DNA of 64,000 nt, taken from assembly GCA_023614405.1 (NCBI GenBank), contig CM042694.1, positions 359,986,975 to 360,050,974 on the forward strand, given 5' to 3'. This DNA is from Avena insularis. Lineage: Eukaryota > Streptophyta > Magnoliopsida > Poales > Poaceae. The position numbers and the translations under genes are program-made. Positions within the stretch are counted from its first letter, which is position 1. Each line of letters starts with the position of its first letter. Below, piece after piece: positions 1-10,330 of the stretch. Below the pieces are notes generated by a model, which ran no database searches, had not been told where the DNA came from, and saw only the letters and a program-made list of their open reading frames with translations.

Positions 1-217
1 TGTCTAGTAAGTAAGATGCAACTTAATTTGCAAATATCAGTGAAGTCTAAAGTAGTAACATAACTAGACAAAGACTTTTGGGACAAACACAAAGAATATG
101 AAAACTTGGGTTCTATCCTAGCAAGATTGAAACAATCTAACATAGGTAAAATTACTTGTGTTGGTTGCAATATGTCAACTAGACCAGAACGTGTTTCCAT
201 AATATCTCGAACATGAA

Positions 218-1636
218 CTATTGTCCCATAGCAAAAATTTGTGACACATTGCATATATGGCTGAAAACAACTTGGTTCAGTTCAGCAATTCTATCACAAG
301 TAATGCATATGTGATCCACAAGAAAATTTTCATGCATGCTATATTCACCAATCAGATTGAAAGTGAAACAAGGATAATATGTGCTAGAATTCAGAAATGA
401 AATTTCAGAAATCTTATCCATAGCACAACTCATACTCATAGGTTCATTTAGCATGATGGAATACACAATATCAGTAGGTGGTATTCGAACAAGTATTTCG
501 TTATGTGTAATCAGTACCACATGATCAAAATTTGAATTGGGTAAACTATCACATGATATTGAAACATTAGTGCAATGCAAATCACAAGGAGGCTTCAGTA
601 AAGGAAAAGACTCACAATATGTCGCACATGTTGGCTGAAGCTCCAAATCAGTACCAATGTCATCAACAATCTCCTCAGGTGTAGTAGGTACCAAAACATC
701 CTCCGCAACTGACAATGCACAGTCCGACGATGCATGTTGTAAAATAGATTGCTCCCTTTCTTCAAAAGCAACCTGCATAGCACAAGAAACAATACCAGGA
801 GTAGAGATGATTACATTAGTAGAAATATCCTCACATGTATTAGCATCTACTGCACTGATGTTTTCTTTTTCTCTCATACTCTTAGAATGGATGCTCTCAA
901 CCTCACGTTTAGTAGAATCACACAGCTCACTTTTGATAACACTCTCACTCAGCTTGGCTATGTGGCTCTCATTCTCACATGGGTTGTAATGCACACCGTG
1001 TTCAAGATGACAAATAATAGAATTGTCACCATTCATCGTGACCTTGTACTTAGCAGACAAACTGAACTCTTTTGTCCTTTCCTTGTGAAGAAGATGATAC
1101 TCATGAAATTTGTCGGCTGAAATCCTGAGCATAGCACGCCTCTTCATGTTCCATTTGAAAGAAATTCTTCCAACAACAGGACATATTTGAGTGTCAAACC
1201 TTATGCTCCAAGGTTCTCCCAATAGTATGTGACAAGAATCAAGTGTTATAGGAGATACATCACAGTGCACAATCTCAGTATGCTCTTTAAAAGTCATAGG
1301 AACATCAGTGGTATGTGAAATCAGCAATGTGCCATATGATGAATGCAATAGATATGGTACCGCACGAGCACTTGTGGGTAGCTGCAGCTTTTGTACAACT
1401 TCAACGCTGACCAAACTAAGAGTAGAGTTGCTATCAATGGTAATGGAAGCACATCGCTCACCAATCATCACACTATGGTGGAAAAGACCATCACCATCAA
1501 AAATACTGCATTCTTCCTTCCAAAAAGTTCCACTACAACGCCAATTGTCGAAGAATTTGTAACTGTAGGTCTCCACATTATTTGTAACATCGCCTGCCTC
1601 CATTTTCTGCATCACATCAACACTACTAGAAGACAT
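218..1636 (-). CDS. Orphan ORF with degenerate retroviral-type aspartic protease domain (NA1)
   Basis: 472 codons from the first ATG that matches the family start (MSSSSVDV, as MSSSDDDV in F and MTSTSVDV in NA2). About residues 50-180 align by eye with the proteases of F, C2 and D: a beta strand ending in IDSNST sits where the others have IIDGGSC, and CHILLGEPW sits where they have CHLLLGRPW. The catalytic D-[ST/G]-G signature therefore reads D-S-N, so enzyme activity is doubtful. The C-terminal two thirds is acidic and Cys-containing and matches the NA2 ORF; a segment PCENESH...LSES...DSTKREVE resembles B2 ORF2. There is no RT or integrase. Possibly a captive structural protein or a decaying Gag-protease; function unknown. 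Confidence 0.6.
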   Translation of the reverse strand: MSSSSVDVMQKMEAGDVTNNVETYSYKFFDNWRCSGTFWKEECSIFDGDGLFHHSVMIGERCASITIDSNSTLSLVSVEVVQKLQLPTSARAVPYLLHSSYGTLLISHTTDVPMTFKEHTEIVHCDVSPITLDSCHILLGEPWSIRFDTQICPVVGRISFKWNMKRRAMLRISADKFHEYHLLHKERTKEFSLSAKYKVTMNGDNSIICHLEHGVHYNPCENESHIAKLSESVIKSELCDSTKREVESIHSKSMREKENISAVDANTCEDISTNVIISTPGIVSCAMQVAFEEREQSILQHASSDCALSVAEDVLVPTTPEEIVDDIGTDLELQPTCATYCESFPLLKPPCDLHCTNVSISCDSLPNSNFDHVVLITHNEILVRIPPTDIVYSIMLNEPMSMSCAMDKISEISFLNSSTYYPCFTFNLIGEYSMHENFLVDHICITCDRIAELNQVVFSHICNVSQIFAMGQ

Positions 1637-2827
1637 GATTAGTACATTAGTGCACAAATCAAAATCAGTATGGTGGAAACTCTCACAACTCACTCACAAC
1701 TAATAAGAAAGGAGATCTTACCGTTCCAAAGTAAATAGAGATGCTCTACCAAACGAAATCAAAGACTGATGCACTGATGTGATGAAGTGAATACCAAAGG
1801 TATAGAGAACGGTCGCAGGGCACACAGGTTATTTATGGTGAAGTTGTAGGTATGGTATCCTAACTACACCGCAAACAAGTCCTAGTGCTGATCGTATGAC
1901 AAAGACCCACGGAAACACACACGGTGGAGATAAAAGGGGCAATTGCAACTATGAAAATGAGCTCAATAAAGTGAGGTATGTCGGAGGAACGCTCGTGTTG
2001 CAATGCATAAGGAGAGACGCTAGCAATGTCTTAACAAAACGGGCACAAGATTGCTAAACTGAGCAGCCCATAGAGCACTAAGCACGCTAGTCTCGTAGGA
2101 TAGTTTTAGACACAAAGAAAGGCTTACTAAGGCTCACAAGGATAGGTATGCTATGTGGACTCAGTAAAAAAAATATTGACCTGAGAATTGGTCTCTGCCA
2201 CGGCAGAAAAAGTCCCGAAATCCTGCCGCGGCAGGATGTCGGCAGACACAGAAATTTCTCTTATGATGACATACTTGTCTGTGGTCAGGCGATGGGTCCG
2301 AATTTTTTTTCGATTTTTTTTGCTTTCTCCTACGACCACAGAGGGGTCTGGGGTCAGGCGTGAGGCAGCGAGCGGATTTTTTTCCTTTTTTTTCCTCACG
2401 AGTGCTTGCTCAGGTACGTAGTCACCAACCGGTACGATGGAACCTTTTTTTTCTCACGTGAAGGAACACTTGTAGATCGGTTTTTTTCTTTGTCTTTCCT
2501 TTAGCAGAACGGATCTACAACTCCAAACTAAAAGAAAACAAATCTAATAGATCTAAGACTCAAGAACACGACGAACAGTCTAAAAATAGTCTAGGGACTC
2601 TGACAACGGATCAAAAACAGACGAAAACTAGACAAAAACTACGACTTAGATTTAGAAGAAAGGCTACACAAAAGGATTATGATACGCAACTAGAACTCAC
2701 GAACAGTGTTATCTACACTATGGCAATGAACTATGAACCCTAATATTTTTGTGTGGCTTTTTCAGTGTAGGACAAAAACAACTAATCTATGGATGGATTT
2801 GTGGATGCTTACCGAGGCAACACTGGA

Positions 2828-2842
2828 AATCTGATACCAAGA
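2828..2842 (-). promoter_or_regulatory. Primer-binding site of NA1
   Basis: On the minus strand TCTTGGTATCAGATT follows the LTR end directly, close to the Met-tRNA complement TGGTATCAGAGC used by many plant gypsy elements. It fixes the orientation and marks the LTR as the 5' one. Confidence 0.75.
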
Positions 2843-3679
2843 TGATATGGGGTGGCCCGATCTTCTCAGTAAGCGGATGGCGATGATGATGGTGGATGAT
2901 AGATAACTAGCCTGTAGCTATGAACTCTCCCGCTCGATCCCTGATGCCAATGCAACAGTTCTCGAACCTTGTAGGATATTCACAACACCACGATCTTGCG
3001 CACGCAGCCGTGACCACGAACGGTAGTATGCAATCTACTAATTCCCAATGGAACAACAGATCACACTCAATTATAGTTGGTAATTCGAACACAGGGTAAT
3101 TCCAGAGGTTCTATGAAAGAAACATCTCCAAAATATTTTAACGTGGTCTAAACCCTAACTTGTGACGGCTACGGAGGTTTATATGAGGGCTGGGCCATCC
3201 TCCCCTCTAAACGGGCCTAAAAACAACCATATCTTGGCTCAAACTGACTCGGTTCGACTCAAACTGATACATACCGACCCATATATGGGTTCGGCCTTAT
3301 TGGCACGCAGTCCAAACGTCATGGAATACCTCAAACATGTAATTCTTGGTGCGCCATCTCTCTCTCTTGCTCATACGTGATTTCCTCATTGCCTCCTAGT
3401 GCGCATGCCTCCCGCTCCTCCCTCGCGCACTTGTTGATATTGGAAATCAGCGCTTATCCTTCTTGCTGCAACTCTCCTCCTCCTCGCGCAACGCTTGTGT
3501 TATCAATAAACCTGATCATACAAAGATGCATAGACTTAGGTAGTATAAAGTTCTCATTAAGTAAAACATCAGGTTCAATTAGGAATGAATTCACCTGATA
3601 GTCATTATTGATTTGACTCAATATTTCCTTTCAGTTCAGGCAGTCAGAATCATCATAATCCTTGTATATATCCTCATCA
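2843..3679 (-). repeat. 5' LTR of NA1 (837 bp)
   Basis: On the minus strand it starts TGATGAGGATATA and ends GGCCACCCCATATCA, the TG...CA form. It matches the three LTRs of NA2 (54010-54851, 57908-58744, 58751-59595) almost base for base. It encodes the tail peptide VNSFLIEPDVLLNENF also present in the NA2 LTRs, but not the RARAK peptide of F. It lacks the CTGCCGCGGCAG cluster found in the LTRs of E and F. Confidence 0.85.
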
Positions 3680-4302
3680 CCGCACATCATTGCATTTGTT
3701 CTTTTCCAATAATATATAATACATTGATATCTAACTCCAGTAGATTCTGTGATGCAACTTAACACTTCTATCACACTGGTGCAACATGTGCAACATGGAA
3801 TTGAAAGCTGGTTATTTATTATTTCCTATATGATGATGTTTAATTTAATTTAGTCTTGACACACATGGACCCCGGCCCCTAGAGTCATGCATGTGTTCTA
3901 ACCACATTGATATATCCAGTATACTCTAGTCATTCACATGGATATGTGGAAGCTGCTTTAATTTTCCTATGCATTTTGGTCTATGTAGTGATGCATCTTC
4001 TATGGGCTCAAACTAATTTGATATATACCATATGTGTTGTTATGACCTAAAACTAACCAAAATAATGATAAAAGTCCATCGTTCAACCCTAATCTGGAGA
4101 AATCCATTGTTCAAAATAAACCACATTTTGAATCTTATCTATAAATTTGAATATATTATCCAAAATACTTACCTCTCCTGAGATCATTATACAAGCCAGA
4201 ATATAAACAAGTAGTCCACATTATTGCTTTTTTTAAGATTTATTCGTCAATAATTTATAGTTTAATTCACCAAGGCTATTTTTAGTGAAGACTTTCTAAA
4301 CT
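3680..4302. other. AT-rich DNA without recognisable features
   Basis: Flanks the NA1 insertion. No open frame above background, no LTR end and no tandem repeat seen. It may be old, eroded transposon DNA. Confidence 0.4.
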
Positions 4303-4757
4303 ATGGTTAATTTTTTTGAACCCTCCATCGTGCATCCGACGGCCAGGACACCAACCCCAAATTTCCAGGTCAGGTCCTCCCACCCACGCGAAATTTGGTG
4401 CCAGCGCGGGAGAGTTTCTACGCAAACAAAAATTTCTCGAGCTGCAATTACGTTTGAGCCCACCCGCACAGCGCCACCCAAGCATTCACGCAAAGGTCAT
4501 TTACGTAATCTATTCCAAACCCTTTTTATACCGTCGCCAAAATGAGAAAGATCCAAATTTCCCCACTGCCCTCGGCGCCGCTGTCCTCCCCCTTTTCCCC
4601 TCACCCTCCCCGCCATCCTCCCCCTTTTCCCCTCACTGCTGTCCGTCCCTCCGCCCTCTGCCTTTAATCCCCTCGTCTTCGTCCGTCCTTCTAGTAGTAA
4701 CCTCTCCGTCACCCTAGCACAAACCCTAGCCCTTCCTCACCGTCCCAGTTTTCCACC
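4303..4757 (+). promoter_or_regulatory. Promoter-like GC-rich segment
   Basis: A GC-rich block with a TATA-like TTTTTATA at 4523-4530, followed by a C/T-rich stretch and an AAACCCTAGCCC element near 4720-4735, then an ATG in CCACCATGTCC context at 4758. This order (TATA, pyrimidine-rich 5' UTR, AACCCTAG box, Kozak-like ATG) is common in plant housekeeping promoters. It may be a captured host promoter inside a DNA transposon. No transcript evidence is available from sequence alone. Confidence 0.35.
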
Positions 4758-5267
4758 ATGTCCGTCGACCTCGCCGATAGCCGGCTGACCTTTTCTACCA
4801 CCTCGTTGTACACTTCACCCGCAAAGTCGTCCAGCTCACCGTCCATCTCCCCGTCTAGCTCGCTGTCCAGCTCGCCGTCCACCTCGCTGACAAGGCCTGT
4901 CACCACACTGACAAGGCCCATCCACCTCGTCGCCCACCTCGTCGACGAGGTCTGCTACCTCGTCGTCCAGATCAATGCCATGTGCCTCGGGTCACTGCAA
5001 GAAATGCGGTATCAAAAAGGCCCTACAGCCTGCAGGCAAGGAAACACGCTCATCCTCGATTCTCATGTTTTTTTACTTTGCCTGAGAAATGTTGTTCATT
5101 ATCCTGTTCATGCCACCAATTTACCTTTTTTGTTGCAGTTATTCTCTCTTATTTGTTCTGCCTGTGAAATTGCTTGTGATTTTACAAATCTTGTGATCAG
5201 GGTTGCATTATCCTGTCTGTTGCATGAGTTTGACTGCTTCATGAAATATCTGATGAGTAGAGTATAA
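4758..5267 (+). CDS. Hypothetical Ser/Pro-rich ORF, doubtful
   Basis: 169 codons. The first 50 are low-complexity Ser/Pro/Thr from a diverged 12-bp repeat (variants of TCCAGCTCGCCG near 4830-4900). The remainder reads like intron or spacer in one frame, with abrupt loss of GC after about 5045. If there is a gene, exon 1 probably ends near 5000 (CACTGCAAG). I recognise no domain. It lies directly downstream of the promoter-like block, which is the only support beyond openness. Confidence 0.25.
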   Translation: MSVDLADSRLTFSTTSLYTSPAKSSSSPSISPSSSLSSSPSTSLTRPVTTLTRPIHLVAHLVDEVCYLVVQINAMCLGSLQEMRYQKGPTACRQGNTLILDSHVFLLCLRNVVHYPVHATNLPFLLQLFSLICSACEIACDFTNLVIRVALSCLLHEFDCFMKYLMSRV

Positions 5268-6031
5268 ATTGTTCATAGTAGTCTGTTTTACATGATAAAT
5301 ACTATTGAACAATCAACATCATATGTCATGAATTTTTTAATTGCCTATTTTAATTACATGAAAGATGCTTATTCTTTTGATGTTTAATTGTCCTGCCCTG
5401 CTTATTAGTGCAACCATTCAACCAATTGACAAGTGAGATTCAGAGTATTCGACTTATGATCAGTTTACATACAGATAAAGTTTGCATTATCTTGGTTGTT
5501 CCATTGGTTTGGCTGCTTCATCCTATGTCTTTTGATCAGAGTGTAAATTTCTCATAGTGGACTCTATTACATGATGATTACTATAGAACAATCAACACCA
5601 TAAGTTATATTTTGTTTATTTGAAGGATAGTTGCTTATCCTGCTTATGTTTTATTGTGATTATCCTCTTTAACTGCGTTTATACTATTTCGGCTTATGAT
5701 CTGTTTGCGTGTGCTAAAGGTTGCATTATCTTGCCTTTTTGCATTAGTTTGGCTGCTTCATCATATTCCTTATGATCATAGTAGAAATTGATCATAGTAA
5801 GCTGTCACATGATGAGTTATATAGAACAATCAATATAGTAGGTTATGTTTCCTGTTTAATTGCACTATTGCTGCTTATCCTTCTTATGTTTTATTGTCCC
5901 ACTCTTCTAATTACTGCAACCAATTGGTGAATTGTCCAGCTTGTTCATCGTCTTGTCTCTTGCTTTGCTTTGGCTGCTTCATCGTTAGTCTTGTGATATG
6001 AGATTCAGAGTAGAAGTTCCTCATAGTGGAC
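5190..6031 (+). repeat. Diverged tandem repeat, about 220-280 bp period, 3-4 copies
   Basis: The landmarks GTTGCATTATC (about 5203, 5482, 5719), TTGGCTGCTTCAT (about 5510, 5749, 5969) and CTCATAGTGGAC (about 5550, 6020) recur in the same order with heavy divergence. The last copy is cut by the LTR that begins at 6032. AT-rich and non-coding; resembles non-coding parts of grass DNA transposons, but no terminal repeats were found. Confidence 0.55.
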
Positions 6032-7510
6032 TGATGTCTACACACTTCTATTCTTGTAGACAGTTGTTGGGCCTCCAAGTGCAGAGGTTTGTAGAACAGC
6101 GGCAAGTTTTCCCTTAAGTGGATCACCCAAGGTTTAGCGAACTCAGGGAGGAAGTGGTCAAAGGTATCCCCTCTCAAGAAACCCTGCAATCAAGATACAA
6201 GAAGTCTCTTGTGTCCCCAACACAAAGAATACACTTGTGAGGTGTATAGGTGCACTAGTTCGGCGAAGAGATAGTGAAATACAAGTGGTATAGATAATTA
6301 TAAGTGGAACGGTGATAGAAAATAGCTTGATGGCGTGGAAAAGACTAAAGTAAAACTGAAATAAAGATAGAAGCAAGAAAACATGTAATAGATCTAATAG
6401 AAAATGGTGTTTCAGTGCTTAGAAACAAGGCCTAGGGCTCATACTTTCACTAGTGAATACTCTCATATAAATATATTCTTCTTTATGATACTACACTGAA
6501 CTACTCTCCGGTTGGACACTCTAATCCATGGTAGGGCTATAACAGCACACCTCAAAGTCCGCTTTCCCCATCTAGATAACCCCACACTATCACCTTGAGC
6601 ACTAGATGGTTCCAACAAACACCACAATTTCATAAAGACATCCAACTCCAAATATAACTCATAACAAGTATTTGTAATCTCTAGCCTAAGTGCCACCATG
6701 GTGTGCACACTATCAACTTCACACACATGGGGAGAGCAACTTCACACACATGGGGAGAGCACAGATCTATTAAAGCACTTGAGTAGCAAGGTAGAGATAT
6801 AGATTACAAGCTCATGATCTCAATAAGATCATGCATAGAGAGAGATGAACACATAGCTAACGGTAGAACTTTTAGCCTCGAGGAAGAACTACTCCCTCAT
6901 CATCATGGGAATCAGCAACGGCGATGGAGATGGTGGTGGAGATCGATGGAGATGGCTCTAGGGGCACTTCCCCGTCTCGCCAGGGTGCCAGAACAGAGAA
7001 TTTCTGTCCCCCAAATCTCCCCTTCGGTGGCGGCAGCACTGTGGAACTTTTCATTGCTGGAGGCTGGATGATTTAGGGTTTTGCATCTGGAGGCATCTTA
7101 TAGGCGAAGAGGCAAGGTCGGTGGGCGGCCAGGGGGCCCACACCACCTGGTGGCGTGGCTAGGGCGGCGGCCAGGGGGCCACACCACCTGGTGGCGCGGC
7201 TAGGGCTAGCCCGCGCCACCATATGGTGTGGCCACCCAGTGGCCCCTCTCCGTCTCGTCTTCTGGCTCCGTGACTCTTCCGGTAAAATATTGACTTTGGC
7301 TTTTGTCTGGTCCAATTCCGAGAATATTGATTTTCTGACTTTCCTGGAACCAAAAACAGCAGAAAACAGTCAACTGGCACTGTGGCACTTGTTAATAGGT
7401 TAGTCCAAGAAAGTGTATAGAAATTACTCCAAAGTTAGAACAAAACACAAAAAAGTAGATAAAACCAAGCATGGAACATCAAAAATTATGGATACGTTAG
7501 CAACGTATCA
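6032..7510 (-). repeat. 3' LTR (1479 bp) of an unrelated LTR retrotransposon
   Basis: On the minus strand it starts TGATACGTTGCTAACGTATC and ends GTGTAGACATCA. Directly upstream on that strand (7511-7525) is a purine-rich AGCTTGGGGATGT, a polypurine tract, so this is the 3' LTR. The text around TTGTTGGGCCTCCAAGTG is, from memory, typical of very abundant Pooideae repeats; I cannot name the family safely. Two internal tandem duplications are visible: a 24-bp unit near 6727-6765 and a unit of about 46 bp near 7130-7205. It was inserted into the tandem repeat ending at 6031. Shadow ORFs here are not genes. Confidence 0.75.
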
Positions 7511-8186
7511 ACATCCCCAAGCTTAACTCCTGCTCGTCCTCGAGTAGGTAAGTGATAAAAAGAAAGAATAATTTTTGAGGTGACATGCACCATCATAAAC
7601 TTGATCAAAGCATTTGTAAAACATTGATAGCTAGGATCATAGTACTTCAACATAGCATGAAAGATAAAGTTCTAACAATAAGACAAAGCATTGTTGCAAC
7701 ATGAAAAGGAACAAACAAAAGATTCATGAATAACAATGCTTTGCAAGACATTTGTTTGTTTCACATAAAGAAAACATAGCATAGTGGCATTAAGCTTGTC
7801 CCTCATAGAGTAGCAAACATAAATGCATAGGACACCTTCAAAGTTTATAAGGGTGACTAGATACAAATAGTTTAAGAACAAGCAATATCAAAGTTATGCA
7901 TCAATCAACAAGTCTTGGGACAATGCACATAGAACTAAGAATGGCCACTATGCTCTCTCAATAGGTGCATAAAGATAGAAGATGGAGACTCAACATAAAA
8001 GTAAAAGAAAGGACTTCATAGAAGGAAGCGGAGATTCAAGTTTCATAAAGAGCTTCCAAAAATTATGGTACTTATTAGCTTTCAGCTCTCATTGCCCCTA
8101 TCATAAGCATCTTTAAGTGATTAAGGTTAAAGTGAACAAACTATGGAATATATGCTTGACAAAGTATAAGTTGGAAATCTCATGTC
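7511..8186 (-). mobile_element. Truncated internal region next to the 3' LTR
   Basis: Non-coding, A-rich on the plus strand, continuous with the polypurine tract of the LTR at 6032-7510. Represents the 3' untranslated part of that element. No Pol domain reached before sequence type changes near 8186. The 5' LTR is missing. Confidence 0.55.
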
Positions 8187-8632
8187 CCTTGAATACGAGG
8201 GCCGCTCCTCATGCTACTCAAGTTTACTGACGCTCCTCTTTATACTTTGCCCTTTGTCGGCACCCCTTTTGTTTGAGCAGGTATGAGTTCGACGTCGTTA
8301 GCAGGGTTACCCTTCCGGCTTTGCCTGGGCAGGGTTATGGACACCATTGGTTATTCTTCAGGGCTCTTAGCCCCATTTGCATCTTATCTGTACTCGGATG
8401 TTGTATTTGTTCAAGGTGATTTGGATCTTTGTATTGTATATCCGTATTTTTGACTCATGGAGTCGTTGTTGTATATATATGTTTTTGTGGGTTCCATCAT
8501 GGACTATTGTGTAATTTTATTACTTCGTTTTCCACCCGCACGCAAGTGCCTGGTGGGCATCTTTGAATCGTTTCTATGCGGGTTTGGTGGGAATCACTAA
8601 AACTTGCATAGGGCCGATTCGAGGGTGTTACA
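8187..8632 (+). repeat. 3' end of an unidentified LTR, abutting the satellite
   Basis: About 450 bp ending CGAGGGTGTTACA, a common terminus of grass gypsy LTRs, with TA-rich TATATATATG near 8474. No start (TG) or partner LTR found. The last bases TACA are shared with the satellite (GCTACACCGGG), so the border may be a microhomology join. Confidence 0.4.
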
Positions 8633-10330
8633 CCGGGCTACCCCTGTCAGAAGAAAGTCTAGGGGGGTAGACGATCTGAGGCCCGCGGATTAGGGTTTCG
8701 TAGAAAGAAGCGCTTCGGGGCATCAGAACACCTCCAAACCATGCATGTTTCCCTAGCATGTGTAATAAAGTGTGGTGGCATGCTCAAACCTCCAAAACCT
8801 GGTTCCAAGTATGACCCCCTTCGTACACATGCGCTTTCCCCTAAAAACAAAGTGTCTACAATCTGACTATTAGGGGAACTCCCCGTTCCGGTGAAACCGG
8901 GGTGTTTCTTGTCACAACATGTTCCCAAACATGGTTCTACATCATCCCTTGACCTAACCAAGCCCAAAACAAGAGAGAGCTACACCGGGCTATCCCTGTC
9001 AGAAGAAAGTCTAGGGGGTAGACGGTCGGGGCCCGCGGATCAGGGTTCCATAGGAACAAGCACTTCGGGGCATCGAAACACCTCCAAACCATGCATGTGA
9101 CCCTAACCTGTGTAATAAAGTGTGGTGGCATGCTCAAACCTCCAAAACCTGGTTCCCAAGTGTGACCCCCTTCGCAGACATGCGCTGTCCCCTAAAAACA
9201 AAGTGTCTGCAATCTGACTATTAGGGGGGACTCCCTGTTCTGGCAAAACCGGTGTTTATTGTCACAACATGTTCCCAAATATGGTTTTACATCATCCCAT
9301 GACCTAACCAAGAACAAAACAAGAGAGAGCTACACCGGGCTACCCATGTCAGAAGAAAGTCTAAGGGGGTAGACGGTCCGAAGCCCACGGATGAGGGTTT
9401 CGTAGGAAGAAGTGCTTTGGGGCATCGAAACACCTCCAAACCATGGATGTGACCCTAGAATGTGTAATAAAGTGTGGTGGCATGCTCAAACCTCCAAAAC
9501 CTAGTTACCAAGTGACCCTTATGAGACATGCGTTGTCCGTAAAATGAACCTGCGCAATCTGACTATTAGGGGGGAACTCCCCATTCCGGTGAAACCGGGG
9601 TGTTTCTTGTCACAACAAGTTCCCAACCATGGTTTTAAATCATCTCATGACCTAACCAAGCCCAAAACAAGAGACAGCTACACCGGGTTACCCCTATCAG
9701 AAAAAGTCTAGGGGGTAGACGGTCTGAGGCCCGCGAATCAGGGTTTCATAGGAAGAAGCGCTTCGAGGCATCGGAACACCTCCAAACCATGCATGTGACC
9801 CGAGCACGTGTAATAAAGTGTGGTGGAATGATCAAACCTCCAAAACCTGGTTTCCATGTGTGACCCCTTCGCAGACATGCGCTATCTCCTAAACACGAAG
9901 TGTTTACAATCTAACTATTAGGGGAAACTCCCCGTTCCGGTGAAACCAGGGTGTTTCTTGTCACAACATGTTCCCAAACATGGTTTTACATCATACCATG
10001 ACCTAACCAAGAACAAAACAAGAGAGAGCTACACCGGGCTACCCCTGTCAGAAGAAAGTCTAGGGGGGTAGACGATCTAAGGCCCGCGGATCAGGGTTTC
10101 ATAGGAAGAATTGCTTCGGGGCATCAGAACACCTCCAAACCATGCATGTGAGCCTAGAATGTGTAATAAAGTGTGGTGGCATGCTCAAACCTCCAAAACT
10201 GGTTCCCAAGTGTGACCCCCTTCGCAGACATGCGTTGTCCCCTAAAAACGAAGTGTCTACAATCTGACTATTAGGGGGAAACTCCCTGTTCCGGTGAAAC
10301 CGGGGCGTTTCTTGTCACAACATGTTCCCA
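8633..10330 (+). repeat. Higher-order repeat copy 0 (truncated, types 1-5)
   Basis: The five monomers here match, in order, those at about 10690, 11040, 11395, 11750 and 12105. Diagnostic variants: GGAACAAGCACTT (type 2), AAAATGAAC replacing AAACGAAG (type 3), CTAAACACGAAG (type 4), CCTAGAATGTG (type 5). Types 6-9 are missing before the next type 0. Confidence 0.7.

Larger units (their letters stand above)
1..3679 (-). mobile_element. NA1: non-autonomous Ty3/gypsy (CRM-like) element, 5' part
   Basis: Minus-strand element that leaves the window at base 1. Order on the minus strand: 5' LTR (3679 to 2843), Met-tRNA-type primer site, a leader of about 1.2 kb, then one ORF with a protease-like fold and no RT, RNase H or integrase. 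Its last 90 bases match 63915-64000 in another copy (NA3), so that region is family sequence. The leader holds the palindromic word CTGCCGCGGCAG near 2200-2240. The LTR ends TGATGAGGATAT...ATATCA match NA2. The 3' LTR is outside the window, so no target duplication can be checked. Confidence 0.8.

Noticed and set aside
4720..4740. Telomere-like AAACCCTAG
   Set aside because: Single copies only; AACCCTAG is also a common plant promoter box.
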